NCBI GenBank assembly: GCA_046590195.1
Contig: JBKJTP010000071.1
Coordinates: forward strand, 1 to 27,688
DNA: 27,688 bases
Reading direction: 5' to 3'
DNA from: JBKJTP01 sp046590195
GTDB lineage: Bacteria > Bacteroidota > Ignavibacteria > Palsa-1295
Shown here: positions 15,706 to 23,086 of the stretch, piece after piece
Layout: each line of letters begins with the position of its first letter
Position numbering within the stretch: position 1 is the stretch's first letter
The notes under the pieces: generated by a model
What the model was told of the DNA's origin: nothing
Database searches by the model: none
Seen by the model: the letters and a program-made list of their open reading frames with translations, nothing else
Translations under genes and position numbers: made by a program

Positions 15706-16544
15706 CAGACCCTGCTTCCGAATGCGTTGATGAATCCCATTGAGATGATCGTCAGCACAAAGCCCGACATCCAAAGCACCACAAGCTTGCGGCCTTCAAG
15801 CCGAATGACCCGGCGCGCGAGAAGCGTCACACCGAAGACGACCCACGCGAGCAGCGTCGCAAGGATCTTCGGATGGAAGATGAATGAGGTCAGCGTGATA
15901 TTCGGATCGACAGAAAGCAAGCGCCAACCAAACCATATCGCGAGTGTCAGAAAGCCAAAGCCGATCGCGGTCGAGCGCATGCCATACTTCTCAAGACGCT
16001 CAAGACTAGGAAGATGCTCGAAGATCGCTCCGTACTTGTTCGTCTTCATCGCCTTATACAGCAGAAGATAAAGTCCGCCGTAGATCGTGGCAAGCGTCCA
16101 TGCAGCGTAGCCGAAGATCGCCGCTGTGACGTGAAGATTGAATACAGGATCTTTCAGGATATCCATGCCGGCAAGCCCGGTCTCACCGGTAACCCGGATG
16201 GAAGAGAATATCTGGAACAGTCCTGCTATCAACGAGACGAAGAAGCCAGTGCCGGATGCTTGCTCGGTTCGGCGAACTTCGATCAGTGTGTAGATCGAGA
16301 AAAGCGTGAATGCGATTAGTGAAGCGATCTCGGGGAATGATCCGAGCAGGCAGCGGCCATTATGAAGCGTGAAGAGGCAGATGTAGGTAGCGTGAACGAT
16401 GACCGTCGCGAAGGCGAAGGGCATCAGTCGCTTGAGCTGCTTCTCGGTGTCGCCCGCACGAAAAAAGATCTGGCCAAAGATATAGACCAGAGCGGCGTAC
16501 AAAAAGGGGAGTGCTGTCTGAAGTATCGAGACCCAGGTGCTCAT
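15705..16544 (-). CDS. HemX/CcsA-family multi-pass membrane protein
   Basis: About 279 residues from the ATG at 16542-16544, with roughly eight hydrophobic segments. The order and spacing fit the cytochrome c assembly protein (CcsA/HemX) superfamily. Conserved histidines that could hold heme are in FNLHVTAAIFGYAAW and in FIFHPKILATLLAWVVFG. The tryptophan-rich WWD heme-handling motif of true CcsA/CcmC/CcmF synthases is not seen; instead the C-terminal part (HPKILATLLAW..., EGRKLVVLWMSGF) resembles HemX, which in Bacillus precedes hemA and lowers HemA protein level. No ccsB or resA partner is in the window. A TTG start at 16563-16565 is possible but would be preceded by nothing better. It is the first gene of the heme operon. 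Confidence 0.82.
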   Translation of the reverse strand: MSTWVSILQTALPFLYAALVYIFGQIFFRAGDTEKQLKRLMPFAFATVIVHATYICLFTLHNGRCLLGSFPEIASLIAFTLFSIYTLIEVRRTEQASGTGFFVSLIAGLFQIFSSIRVTGETGLAGMDILKDPVFNLHVTAAIFGYAAWTLATIYGGLYLLLYKAMKTNKYGAIFEHLPSLERLEKYGMRSTAIGFGFLTLAIWFGWRLLSVDPNITLTSFIFHPKILATLLAWVVFGVTLLARRVIRLEGRKLVVLWMSGFVLTIISMGFINAFGSRV

Positions 16545-16655
16545 AAAAAAAGGGGTGATGATCAACGAGCGATCGTCGGCCGCAAAACAGACGAGTTGGG
16601 CGAAACATTCGTCGCTAGTAGAACCGCTTAGACGATAAGTCGTTGAGCACTATTG

Positions 16656-16693
16656 ACTTAGGAGTGACGCCTCAACTTAGGAGTGATGCTTCA
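16656..16693. repeat. 19-bp tandem duplication spanning the MFS gene stop codon
   Basis: Positions 16656-16674 and 16675-16693 are adjacent 19-base copies differing at two sites (ACTTAGGAGTGACGCCTCA versus ACTTAGGAGTGATGCTTCA). The right copy covers the last codons and TAA of the MFS transporter gene; the left copy lies just after the stop. It looks like a recent slippage or duplication event; no function is evident. Confidence 0.8.
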
Positions 16694-18026
16694 GCTGGAT
16701 GTTGGGCAGATGCCGCACTCGCATCAGCGATGCCACCGCAATGAGAAAGACTAGTGCATACAGCGCCTGATAGCCGAGCAGATCGAGGACCACACCAGCC
16801 CCAGCGGCTAGAAAGCATGGTAGCGCCATCAGACTGTTAAAGATGCCAACATAGGTGCTGCGATCGGCATCGCCGGTCATCTCGATCAGATATCCCATTC
16901 CGCCAACTGTCACTGCAGCATCGAAGGCAGCAGTTAGACTGAAAACCAAAGCAAATAGATATACTGGCAGAGCGAAATACTTGAAGGCCAGGAGAAAGAT
17001 CGGCATGGCCATCGCGATGATACAACTCACCACGAGCACAGTCTTCGGCCCACGCCGCAACTCAACTCGCTCGCAGATGATGTTTGCAACGATGAGCCCG
17101 ATGCATTCTGCCGCAATGAAGATACCAGTGTCCTTGATCGTGAACCCTAGCTCGTCACGACCGAAGAGGATAATGAAGGGAAGTCCGATCGTCCACGTAT
17201 TGATCAGCATTCGGCTCGTCGTGTAAGTCCTGAACCGGTGATCCTCCTTCAGTATCTTCCTAGCGATCTGCAACTGCTGCCGAAGTGTCCGTTTTGGTGG
17301 TACGTTCGGTGTTCGCGGCTCGCGCATGCTTGCCATTAGCAGGAAGCTGACGGTCGCGATGCATGCACCCACAAGGAAGACCCAGCCGAAATTTGTCGGG
17401 AAGCTATCGGCGGTCAGCAGCGCGGTAATCGTACCAGCGCCAACCGTTGCCGCAGCTACCGCACCCATGGACATACGCCAGCCAAGGAAGCGAGCACGGC
17501 GACGCGATGGGATCGCTTTCGCAAGTAACTCCATGAATACCACTCCGCGCATTCCGCCGCTAAAGTGATAGACTCCATAAGAGAGCACAAAGAACGTCAG
17601 CAGGAGTGTAGGCGATGGGTTGACGAGCGTGACGATAGCAATCGTAAAATACGCTGCCATGCCGATCATCATGGAAACTCTGTACAGCGGCATCTTTTGC
17701 GGACGGTGGACCACAAAGGTCGCGAAAAAGATCTGTGGCAGGTACCATCCGATGCTATCGAATTGGGAGACGATGCCGATGAGCGCGCTGGAATCGGTCA
17801 GCCTAGAAAGAAAGGTTGGGATGATCGTCGATTTCGCCATGAAGAACATGGCGAGATTATAGAGGATACCATTCCAGACGCCGAGCGTGAAGTTGCGCTT
17901 CTCGGTAAGCGCGACCATGCTATCGAATCTTTCGCCGGACCGCGTGCGAAGAGCGGAGACGCTTGCCTCCGGTGGATTGACAAGTATCTCCGCTTCTAAT
18001 TGATCGGCAGCGTGTAACTCGCTCAT
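16677..18026 (-). CDS. major facilitator superfamily transporter
   Basis: The 449-residue protein has about 12 hydrophobic segments after a polar N-terminal tail of some 45 residues, with a basic loop between the sixth and seventh segments (PPKRTLRQQLQIARKILKEDHRFR). IPSRRRARFLGWRMSMG in the first half and ERVELRRGPKTVLVVS in the second resemble the charged inter-helix loops of MFS carriers. The substrate cannot be told. Its ATG overlaps the asd stop by four bases (ATGA), so it is translated with aspartate-semialdehyde dehydrogenase, which suggests, weakly, an amino-acid-related substrate. A gap of about 130 bases then separates it from the heme operon. Confidence 0.88.
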   Translation of the reverse strand: MSELHAADQLEAEILVNPPEASVSALRTRSGERFDSMVALTEKRNFTLGVWNGILYNLAMFFMAKSTIIPTFLSRLTDSSALIGIVSQFDSIGWYLPQIFFATFVVHRPQKMPLYRVSMMIGMAAYFTIAIVTLVNPSPTLLLTFFVLSYGVYHFSGGMRGVVFMELLAKAIPSRRRARFLGWRMSMGAVAAATVGAGTITALLTADSFPTNFGWVFLVGACIATVSFLLMASMREPRTPNVPPKRTLRQQLQIARKILKEDHRFRTYTTSRMLINTWTIGLPFIILFGRDELGFTIKDTGIFIAAECIGLIVANIICERVELRRGPKTVLVVSCIIAMAMPIFLLAFKYFALPVYLFALVFSLTAAFDAAVTVGGMGYLIEMTGDADRSTYVGIFNSLMALPCFLAAGAGVVLDLLGYQALYALVFLIAVASLMRVRHLPNIQLKHHS

Positions 18027-19063
18027 GCGAGCGATGCTTCCTTTCGCTTCGGTGTGATGAGTTTCTCTTTGTGCAGGAGCTCTGCGATCTGGACTGCATC
18101 GAGTGCCGCACCCTTAAGCAACTGATCCCCTGAGGCGAAAAGATCGATCGCGTTCGGGTTACTGACATCGTTGCGAATGTGTCCGACGAGCACATCATCT
18201 TTGCCAGCCGCCTCGATCGGCATTGGGAAGTGATTGCCTGCGCGGTCGTCAACGACGGACACACCAGGGAATGAGCTCAGCGCTTCACGCACCGCTTCGA
18301 GCGATGGACGCTCTCCTTCAAACTCAATATTAATGCTCTCACTATGTGCACGCATGACAGGCACACGAACGCATGTCGCCGTTACCAGGATCGAATCATC
18401 GTGAAGGATCTTCTTCGTCTCCTGGATCATCTTCCATTCCTCTGCATTATAGCCTTGCTCGTTGATCGCCGTGTTGTGGCAGAAGAGATTGAACGCGATC
18501 TGATGCGGAAGCACGGTCGGTGTGAACTCCTCGCCATTCAGAAATTTTCTGCTTTGCTCTTCGAGCTCCTGCATCGCCTTATAGCCGGCACCGCTAACAG
18601 CCTGATAGGTCGAGACGACAATGCGCTTGATCTTGCCGAGCTTGCGCAGAGGTGCGACTGCCATGAGCATAACGATCGTCGAGCAGTTCGGCACAGCAAA
18701 GATCCCATGATTGTCGCGTGCGTCGTCAGGATTGATCTCAGGGATAATGAGCGGCACACCTTGCTCCATGCGGAAGGCGCTGGAGTTATCGATCATAACG
18801 CATCCTGCATCAGTCACCCATTTGCGATAGAGCTTCGATTGCTCGCCGCCTGCAGAGAAGAGCGCGAGATCGATATCCTCAAAGCTGTTCTCGTTGACTG
18901 CTTCAAGAGTGTGAGCTGTGCCTTCGAATGTGAGTTGTTTGCCGGCAGAAGCGGCACTGGCGAATAGACGGAGTGAGGAGAGAGGGAAGTTGCGCTCTTT
19001 TAACACTCGGAGCATTTCAGTACCGACCGCTCCTGTCGCGCCTACGATAGCGACTGAATACAT
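18023..19063 (-). CDS. asd: aspartate-semialdehyde dehydrogenase
   Basis: Asd reduces aspartyl phosphate to aspartate semialdehyde, the branch point to lysine/diaminopimelate, threonine and methionine. The 346-residue protein starts with the NADP-binding VAIVGATGAVGTEML (4-18), has SAGGEQSKLY and DNSSAFRM (92-99), the nucleophile Cys127 in FAVPNCSTIVM and the acid/base histidine His240 in VRVPVMRAHSESI. Length and motifs are normal. It overlaps the MFS gene and lies 68 bases downstream of lysA, so both lysine-pathway genes may share a transcript. Confidence 0.97.
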   Translation of the reverse strand: MYSVAIVGATGAVGTEMLRVLKERNFPLSSLRLFASAASAGKQLTFEGTAHTLEAVNENSFEDIDLALFSAGGEQSKLYRKWVTDAGCVMIDNSSAFRMEQGVPLIIPEINPDDARDNHGIFAVPNCSTIVMLMAVAPLRKLGKIKRIVVSTYQAVSGAGYKAMQELEEQSRKFLNGEEFTPTVLPHQIAFNLFCHNTAINEQGYNAEEWKMIQETKKILHDDSILVTATCVRVPVMRAHSESINIEFEGERPSLEAVREALSSFPGVSVVDDRAGNHFPMPIEAAGKDDVLVGHIRNDVSNPNAIDLFASGDQLLKGAALDAVQIAELLHKEKLITPKRKEASLA

Positions 19064-19094
19064 AACAAACTTGAGATAAGAGTAAAGGTAATAG

Positions 19095-19120
19095 AGGCGT
19101 GAGCATATGGGCCCACGCCT
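19095..19120 (-). terminator. weak hairpin between lysA and asd
   Basis: AGGCGTGAGC (19095-19104) pairs with GCCCACGCCT (19111-19120) with one mismatch and a six-base loop. On the minus strand it follows the lysA stop by 11 bases, but only a broken T run follows (CTATTACCTTTACTC). It may attenuate rather than end transcription into asd. Confidence 0.4.
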
Positions 19121-19131
19121 GGATATGCAGC

Positions 19132-20502
19132 TTAACGCATCAAGGAGCGCACCAGCGCACGGTCGGACTCATTGAGACCTGCGACGGTCTCGAGGTTCTC
19201 TCGCTCACGTATGAGCGAGTACGAATCGTCATCGATAAGTACTTCTGCCGGACGGGCACGAACGTTATAGTTCGATGAAAGCGCATAGCCATACGCACCT
19301 GCACAGAGAATAGCTATCCCATCGCCACGCTTCATGAGCGGCAACTGGCGCTCTTGCGCAAGAAAGTCCGACGTCTCGCAGATCGGCCCAACGACATCGA
19401 CCTTCTCTTTAAGATTCTCATCGAGTAGATCGAGTGGCGCCACCTGATGGTAGGCATCGTAGAGGCATGGACGGATCAGCTCCGACATTCCGGCATCGAC
19501 GATCACGAATTTCTTCAGGCTGTTCGACTTCGTATAGAGCACAGTCGAAAGCAGCGCGCACGCATTCGCAACGATCGCGCGGCCTGGCTCGAGCACGATG
19601 TTGAGTCCCGTCGCTTCAAGGATCGGGAGCACACCTTCAACGAATTCTTCGAGCGAAGGGACGTACTCCGGATCGTCGCCAAGTTCATCAGGCGTAAGAA
19701 GCGAATGCCGGACAACATTCTTATAATGGATACCTTGTCCACCACCAAAGTTTAAGTGCTGGAGCGTGATCCCTGTATCTCGGCGGAGCGCGTCAATAAA
19801 TGCGACGGTCGATCTTGCAGCCTTGACGAACGGCGCGAGGCTTGTGATCTGTGAGCCGATGTGTACGTGAATACCCACGACATCAAGCGCGCGGTGGCTC
19901 CGGGCATAGACGAACGCCTCACGAGCATCCTCGAGATCGATGCCGAACTTGTTCTCCCGCATGCCGGTCGAGATGTAGGGATGCGACTGCGCATCGACAT
20001 CGGGATTGACACGGATCGAGACCTTCGCACGGACGCCCATATCCTCCGAGATCTGATTGAGCACGCGAAGCTCCTCAAGCGACTCGACGTTGAACGCATG
20101 AATGTTTGCACGAAGAGCAAGCTCGATCTCTTTATCTGTCTTGCCTGGACCATCGAACGTGATCTTCTCTGGCGCAAAGCCAGCCGCGAGCGCAATGAGC
20201 AACTCACCAGCGCTGATCACATCAGCGCCAGAGCCCTCAAGTGCAAGCAATCGCATGATCTCGATGTTCGAGTTCGCCTTCGCAGCGTAAGAGACGTAGT
20301 TGTTCGGCGATTTCCCTTGACGAGTGAGCGTCGAATGGAAAGCGCGGAAATTCTCAACGAGCTGACGTTTAGAATAGACATAGAGCGGAGTGCCAAATTC
20401 TTTGGCGAGTTCTGCCAGCTTGACATTCTCGCAATAAAGCTCCGAATGTCCTGAAGAAGCGTCTCTATATCTAAACTGTTGTTGATCTAATACGTCAGCC
20501 AT
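19132..20502 (-). CDS. lysA: diaminopimelate decarboxylase
   Basis: LysA decarboxylates meso-diaminopimelate to lysine using PLP. The 456-residue protein has the N-terminal barrel motif YAAKANSN with the PLP lysine at residue 75, GADVISAGELLIAL, HVHIGSQI, the glycine-rich phosphate grip LNFGGGQGI, EPGRAIVANA, and the catalytic cysteine in GPICETSDFLA of the partner subunit. An extra leading segment (residues 1-20) precedes the usual start region. It heads a short lysine-related group with asd. A palindromic repeat cluster lies just upstream. Confidence 0.97.
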   Translation of the reverse strand: MADVLDQQQFRYRDASSGHSELYCENVKLAELAKEFGTPLYVYSKRQLVENFRAFHSTLTRQGKSPNNYVSYAAKANSNIEIMRLLALEGSGADVISAGELLIALAAGFAPEKITFDGPGKTDKEIELALRANIHAFNVESLEELRVLNQISEDMGVRAKVSIRVNPDVDAQSHPYISTGMRENKFGIDLEDAREAFVYARSHRALDVVGIHVHIGSQITSLAPFVKAARSTVAFIDALRRDTGITLQHLNFGGGQGIHYKNVVRHSLLTPDELGDDPEYVPSLEEFVEGVLPILEATGLNIVLEPGRAIVANACALLSTVLYTKSNSLKKFVIVDAGMSELIRPCLYDAYHQVAPLDLLDENLKEKVDVVGPICETSDFLAQERQLPLMKRGDGIAILCAGAYGYALSSNYNVRARPAEVLIDDDSYSLIRERENLETVAGLNESDRALVRSLMR

Positions 20503-20526
20503 GGTAGGCGTGTAGCGTTATGAGTA

Positions 20527-20585
20527 GGAGAATCACATTCACGAAGTGAATGCGTTGGTTCTCCCCCTCGCACTGCGAGGAGGAG
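20527..20585. repeat. double-hairpin palindromic repeat between serS and lysA
   Basis: Two abutting hairpins. The first has CATTCAC (20536-20542) and GTGAATG (20546-20552) around GAA, with outer arms GGAGAA (20527-20532) and TTCTCC (20559-20564). The second has CCTCGC (20566-20571) and GCGAGG (20575-20580) around ACT, extended after one mismatch by CTCC (20561-20564) and GGAG (20582-20585). The arms share 20561-20564, so the two folds compete. The arrangement looks like a dispersed intergenic repeat; it may also affect readthrough from serS into lysA. Confidence 0.65.
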
Positions 20586-20663
20586 TTAGAGGGTTCAGAT
20601 CAGTCAACGACCGACATGCCTCAAACTCAAAAGAAAACGATTGAACGATCGACAGAAGATCGT

Positions 20664-21944
20664 TTATCCGATGACGGTGAATGGAAGGTACGGGTGCAAT
20701 ACGCTTGGAATTCGTATTGTTCCGTCGGGATGCTGAAAGTTTTCCAGCAATGCGACCATCAAGCGCGATGTCGCGAGTCCAGAGCCATTGAGTGTGTGCA
20801 GATATTCCGGTTTGCCCTTAGGGTCGCGTTTATATCGGATGTTCGCGCGGCGCGCCTGGAAGTCCTCGAAGTTCGAGCAGCTGCTGGCCTCGAGCCATTT
20901 GCCTTCGACCGGAGCCCATACTTCGAGATCGTATGTCTTTGCGCTCGAAAAGCTAGTGTCTCCCTGACACAAAAGCAGACGGCGATAGGGGATCTCGAGC
21001 AATTCGAGAATCCGCTCAGCATCGCGAGTTAGTGCTTCATGCTCTTCGTACGAAGTCTCCGGTGCAACGAACTTTACAAGCTCCACCTTATTGAACTCAT
21101 GCACGCGAAGGAATCCACGCGTGTCTTTGCCGTAGGATCCGGCTTCACGGCGGAAGCAAGCGGAGAAACCGCAATACTTGATCGGCAGCTCTTCGCCAGA
21201 TAGTGTCTCATCTCGATACATATTCGTGATCGGCACTTCGGCCGTCGGAATGGCGTAGAGCTCATCCTCTGGCATATAGTAAACCTGATCGCCAAACTTC
21301 GGCAGGTTGCCAGTGCCTCGCAGCGACTCAGCATTGACGAACATCGGCGGCATCACCTCATCATAGCCATGCGTGCGCGTGTGCGTATCGAGCATGAAGT
21401 TGATCAGCGCGCGCTCAAGCTGCGCACCCTTGCCAGTATAAAGAGGGAAGCCCGCTGCAGCTATCTTTGCACCACGCTTGAAGTCGAACAGCTTATGCTT
21501 TTCCGCAAGCTGAAGATGGTCCAGCCCTTCGCGTTTCTCGTAATGCTTTGCGTCGTCCTTCGGCGACCAACGCTTGACTTCCTGATTACCCGAAGCATCT
21601 TCCCCCGGCGGCACGCTTTCGTGCGTCTTGTTCGGGATGGTGTCGAGAAGATGATCAAGCTTTTGCTCTAACTCTCGCAAGTCGTTATCGAAGCCTGCGA
21701 TACTGTCGCTCACGCCCTTCATCTCGGAGATCTTCTGATCCGCATTCTCTTTCGCGCGCTTCATCTTTGCGATCTCTTCGGAGACCACATTGCGCGTGTT
21801 CTTCAGCACTTCGACCTCGCCGATGATCGTGCGGCGCTGCTTATCGAGCGTGAGAACTTCATCAATGACATCATCGCCACGCTTGATCAGAATGGCGCTG
21901 CGAATGAGTTCAGGATTCTCGCGAATGAGTTTAATATCGAGCAT
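20664..21944 (-). CDS. serS: seryl-tRNA synthetase
   Basis: SerS charges tRNA(Ser) with serine. The 426-residue protein has the N-terminal tRNA-binding helical arm (about 27-105, an antiparallel coiled coil), then a class II catalytic core with TAEVPITNM, motif 2 in SACFRREAGSYGKDTRGFLR and motif 3 in LNGSGLATSRLMVALLENFQ. Length and motifs are those of bacterial SerRS. It is 38 bases downstream of the RmlD-like gene and about 160 bases upstream of lysA, with a repeat cluster between. Confidence 0.97.
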   Translation of the reverse strand: MLDIKLIRENPELIRSAILIKRGDDVIDEVLTLDKQRRTIIGEVEVLKNTRNVVSEEIAKMKRAKENADQKISEMKGVSDSIAGFDNDLRELEQKLDHLLDTIPNKTHESVPPGEDASGNQEVKRWSPKDDAKHYEKREGLDHLQLAEKHKLFDFKRGAKIAAAGFPLYTGKGAQLERALINFMLDTHTRTHGYDEVMPPMFVNAESLRGTGNLPKFGDQVYYMPEDELYAIPTAEVPITNMYRDETLSGEELPIKYCGFSACFRREAGSYGKDTRGFLRVHEFNKVELVKFVAPETSYEEHEALTRDAERILELLEIPYRRLLLCQGDTSFSSAKTYDLEVWAPVEGKWLEASSCSNFEDFQARRANIRYKRDPKGKPEYLHTLNGSGLATSRLMVALLENFQHPDGTIRIPSVLHPYLPFTVIG

Positions 21945-21982
21945 TTGTGAGACGAGCTATGAAAGGGTGCTAAGAGAAAGTA

Positions 21983-22933
21983 TTATTGATAGATAAAGGT
22001 CTTGTCAGGATTATGAAGCTCCTGAATGCCGCGCGCCATCACCTGCAAGCCCTCGTCAACATTCGAGAGACGAAGCTGCAGATCGGTCTGCGCCTTGAGC
22101 GTAACGAACGCGCTCTTCATCGGACGCTGCACACGCTGGCCGGTAGGTGACTGAATATCAGAATGCTTGACCGGTAAGACGAGCTTTGTATCCAAACCAA
22201 ATGTCTTTGCGATCTTATGCGCGAACTCGTAGCGCGAAAGCATCTCCGGGCCACACACGTGATAGATGCCGGTCTTTGCCTTTTCGCTAGCACGAACGAC
22301 AGCCAGAGCTACGTCATCGACAAGCGTCGGCGACCCAAAGAGATCTGTGGCAGCTTTGAATTCTTCACCTTCTTGCAATGACAAGATCACCTTGAGTGCA
22401 AAGTTTGAATCGACGCGCTCGGAGGCCCCGTAGAGCAAGCCCGTTCGAATGATGCAATGCTCGATGCCCGAAGTGCGCAGCGCGTTCTCGCTGGCAAGTT
22501 TCGTGCGGCCGTAGTAGTTTATCGGGTGAGGTGCATCGGTCTCCGAGTACGGTGACTTCGTACCATCGAAGACATAATCGGTCGAGATCTGCAGTATCCG
22601 GGAATCCACTTTACGCGCTGCCTCTGCGAGATACTCAACGCCAGACACGTTCGTCTTCCAAGCCGGCTCACGTTCTTTCTCTGCCTGATCTACATTCATC
22701 AGCGCAGCGCAATTGACGATCACGTCGGGCCTGACTGACTGGATCACATCCTTGACCTGTACTCGGTTCATCAGATCCATCTGATGATAGGCGAGCACGC
22801 GCGGCTCCTCATTCACATCGGCGTAGAGCGTCTCTTCCTGGCGAGCCGTGAGCACGAGGTCGCACTTGGTCTCGTCAAGAAAGAACCGGACGCAGTGCTG
22901 CCCCAGGAATCCATGGACACCTGTAATGAGCAC
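21983..22933 (-). CDS. RmlD-like NAD(P)-dependent sugar-nucleotide reductase (extended SDR)
   Basis: The 316-residue protein is an extended short-chain dehydrogenase with ITGVHGFLG (3-11), VNCAALMNVDQAEKE (73-87), ISTDYVFDGTKSPYSE (116-131) and the catalytic YxxxK at Tyr141-Lys145 (YYGRTK). These match dTDP-4-dehydrorhamnose reductase (RmlD), the last step of dTDP-rhamnose synthesis. rmlA, rmlB and rmlC are not beside it, so the exact substrate is uncertain. The start is a GTG at 22931-22933: the frame is open for about 20 codons upstream to a TAA, with no ATG or other usual start. The first Rossmann strand is therefore a little short. Confidence 0.85.
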   Translation of the reverse strand: MLITGVHGFLGQHCVRFFLDETKCDLVLTARQEETLYADVNEEPRVLAYHQMDLMNRVQVKDVIQSVRPDVIVNCAALMNVDQAEKEREPAWKTNVSGVEYLAEAARKVDSRILQISTDYVFDGTKSPYSETDAPHPINYYGRTKLASENALRTSGIEHCIIRTGLLYGASERVDSNFALKVILSLQEGEEFKAATDLFGSPTLVDDVALAVVRASEKAKTGIYHVCGPEMLSRYEFAHKIAKTFGLDTKLVLPVKHSDIQSPTGQRVQRPMKSAFVTLKAQTDLQLRLSNVDEGLQVMARGIQELHNPDKTFIYQ

Positions 22934-23020
22934 AACATCCCGCCTACGCGGATTCAGATCGAGTTTTGTCTTGGACAGATTACTTAGGATTACTTACGCG
23001 CATGAAACGCCTATAAACAA

Positions 23021-23045
23021 AATGAGCGAGTGTTACTCGCTCATT
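23021..23045 (-). terminator. rho-independent terminator after the T9SS protein gene
   Basis: AATGAGCGAGT (23021-23031) and ACTCGCTCATT (23035-23045) form a perfect 11-bp stem with a three-base loop. On the minus strand it is followed by TTGTTTATAGG, a T-rich tail, and lies about 40 bases after the stop of the large exported protein. It separates that gene from the RmlD-like gene. Confidence 0.85.
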
Positions 23046-23086
23046 GTATGTCCGTTGCCGGACCAACCGAAAAAGATCGTGAGCGT

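Noticed and set aside
15706..15774. Upstream extension of hemA to 15774
   Set aside because: The extra 23 residues overlap the preceding gene and are not family-like; the ATG at 15703-15705 gives the standard HemA start and a TGATG junction.
15094..16071. 325-residue plus-strand open frame
   Set aside because: Antisense to hemA and the HemX-like gene; no recognisable motifs and no start context.
18344..18967. 207-residue plus-strand open frame
   Set aside because: Antisense to asd; no domain-like pattern.
20550..21032. 160-residue plus-strand open frame starting in the palindromic repeat
   Set aside because: Mostly antisense to the serS 3' end, and the first part is repeat sequence; no protein-like features.
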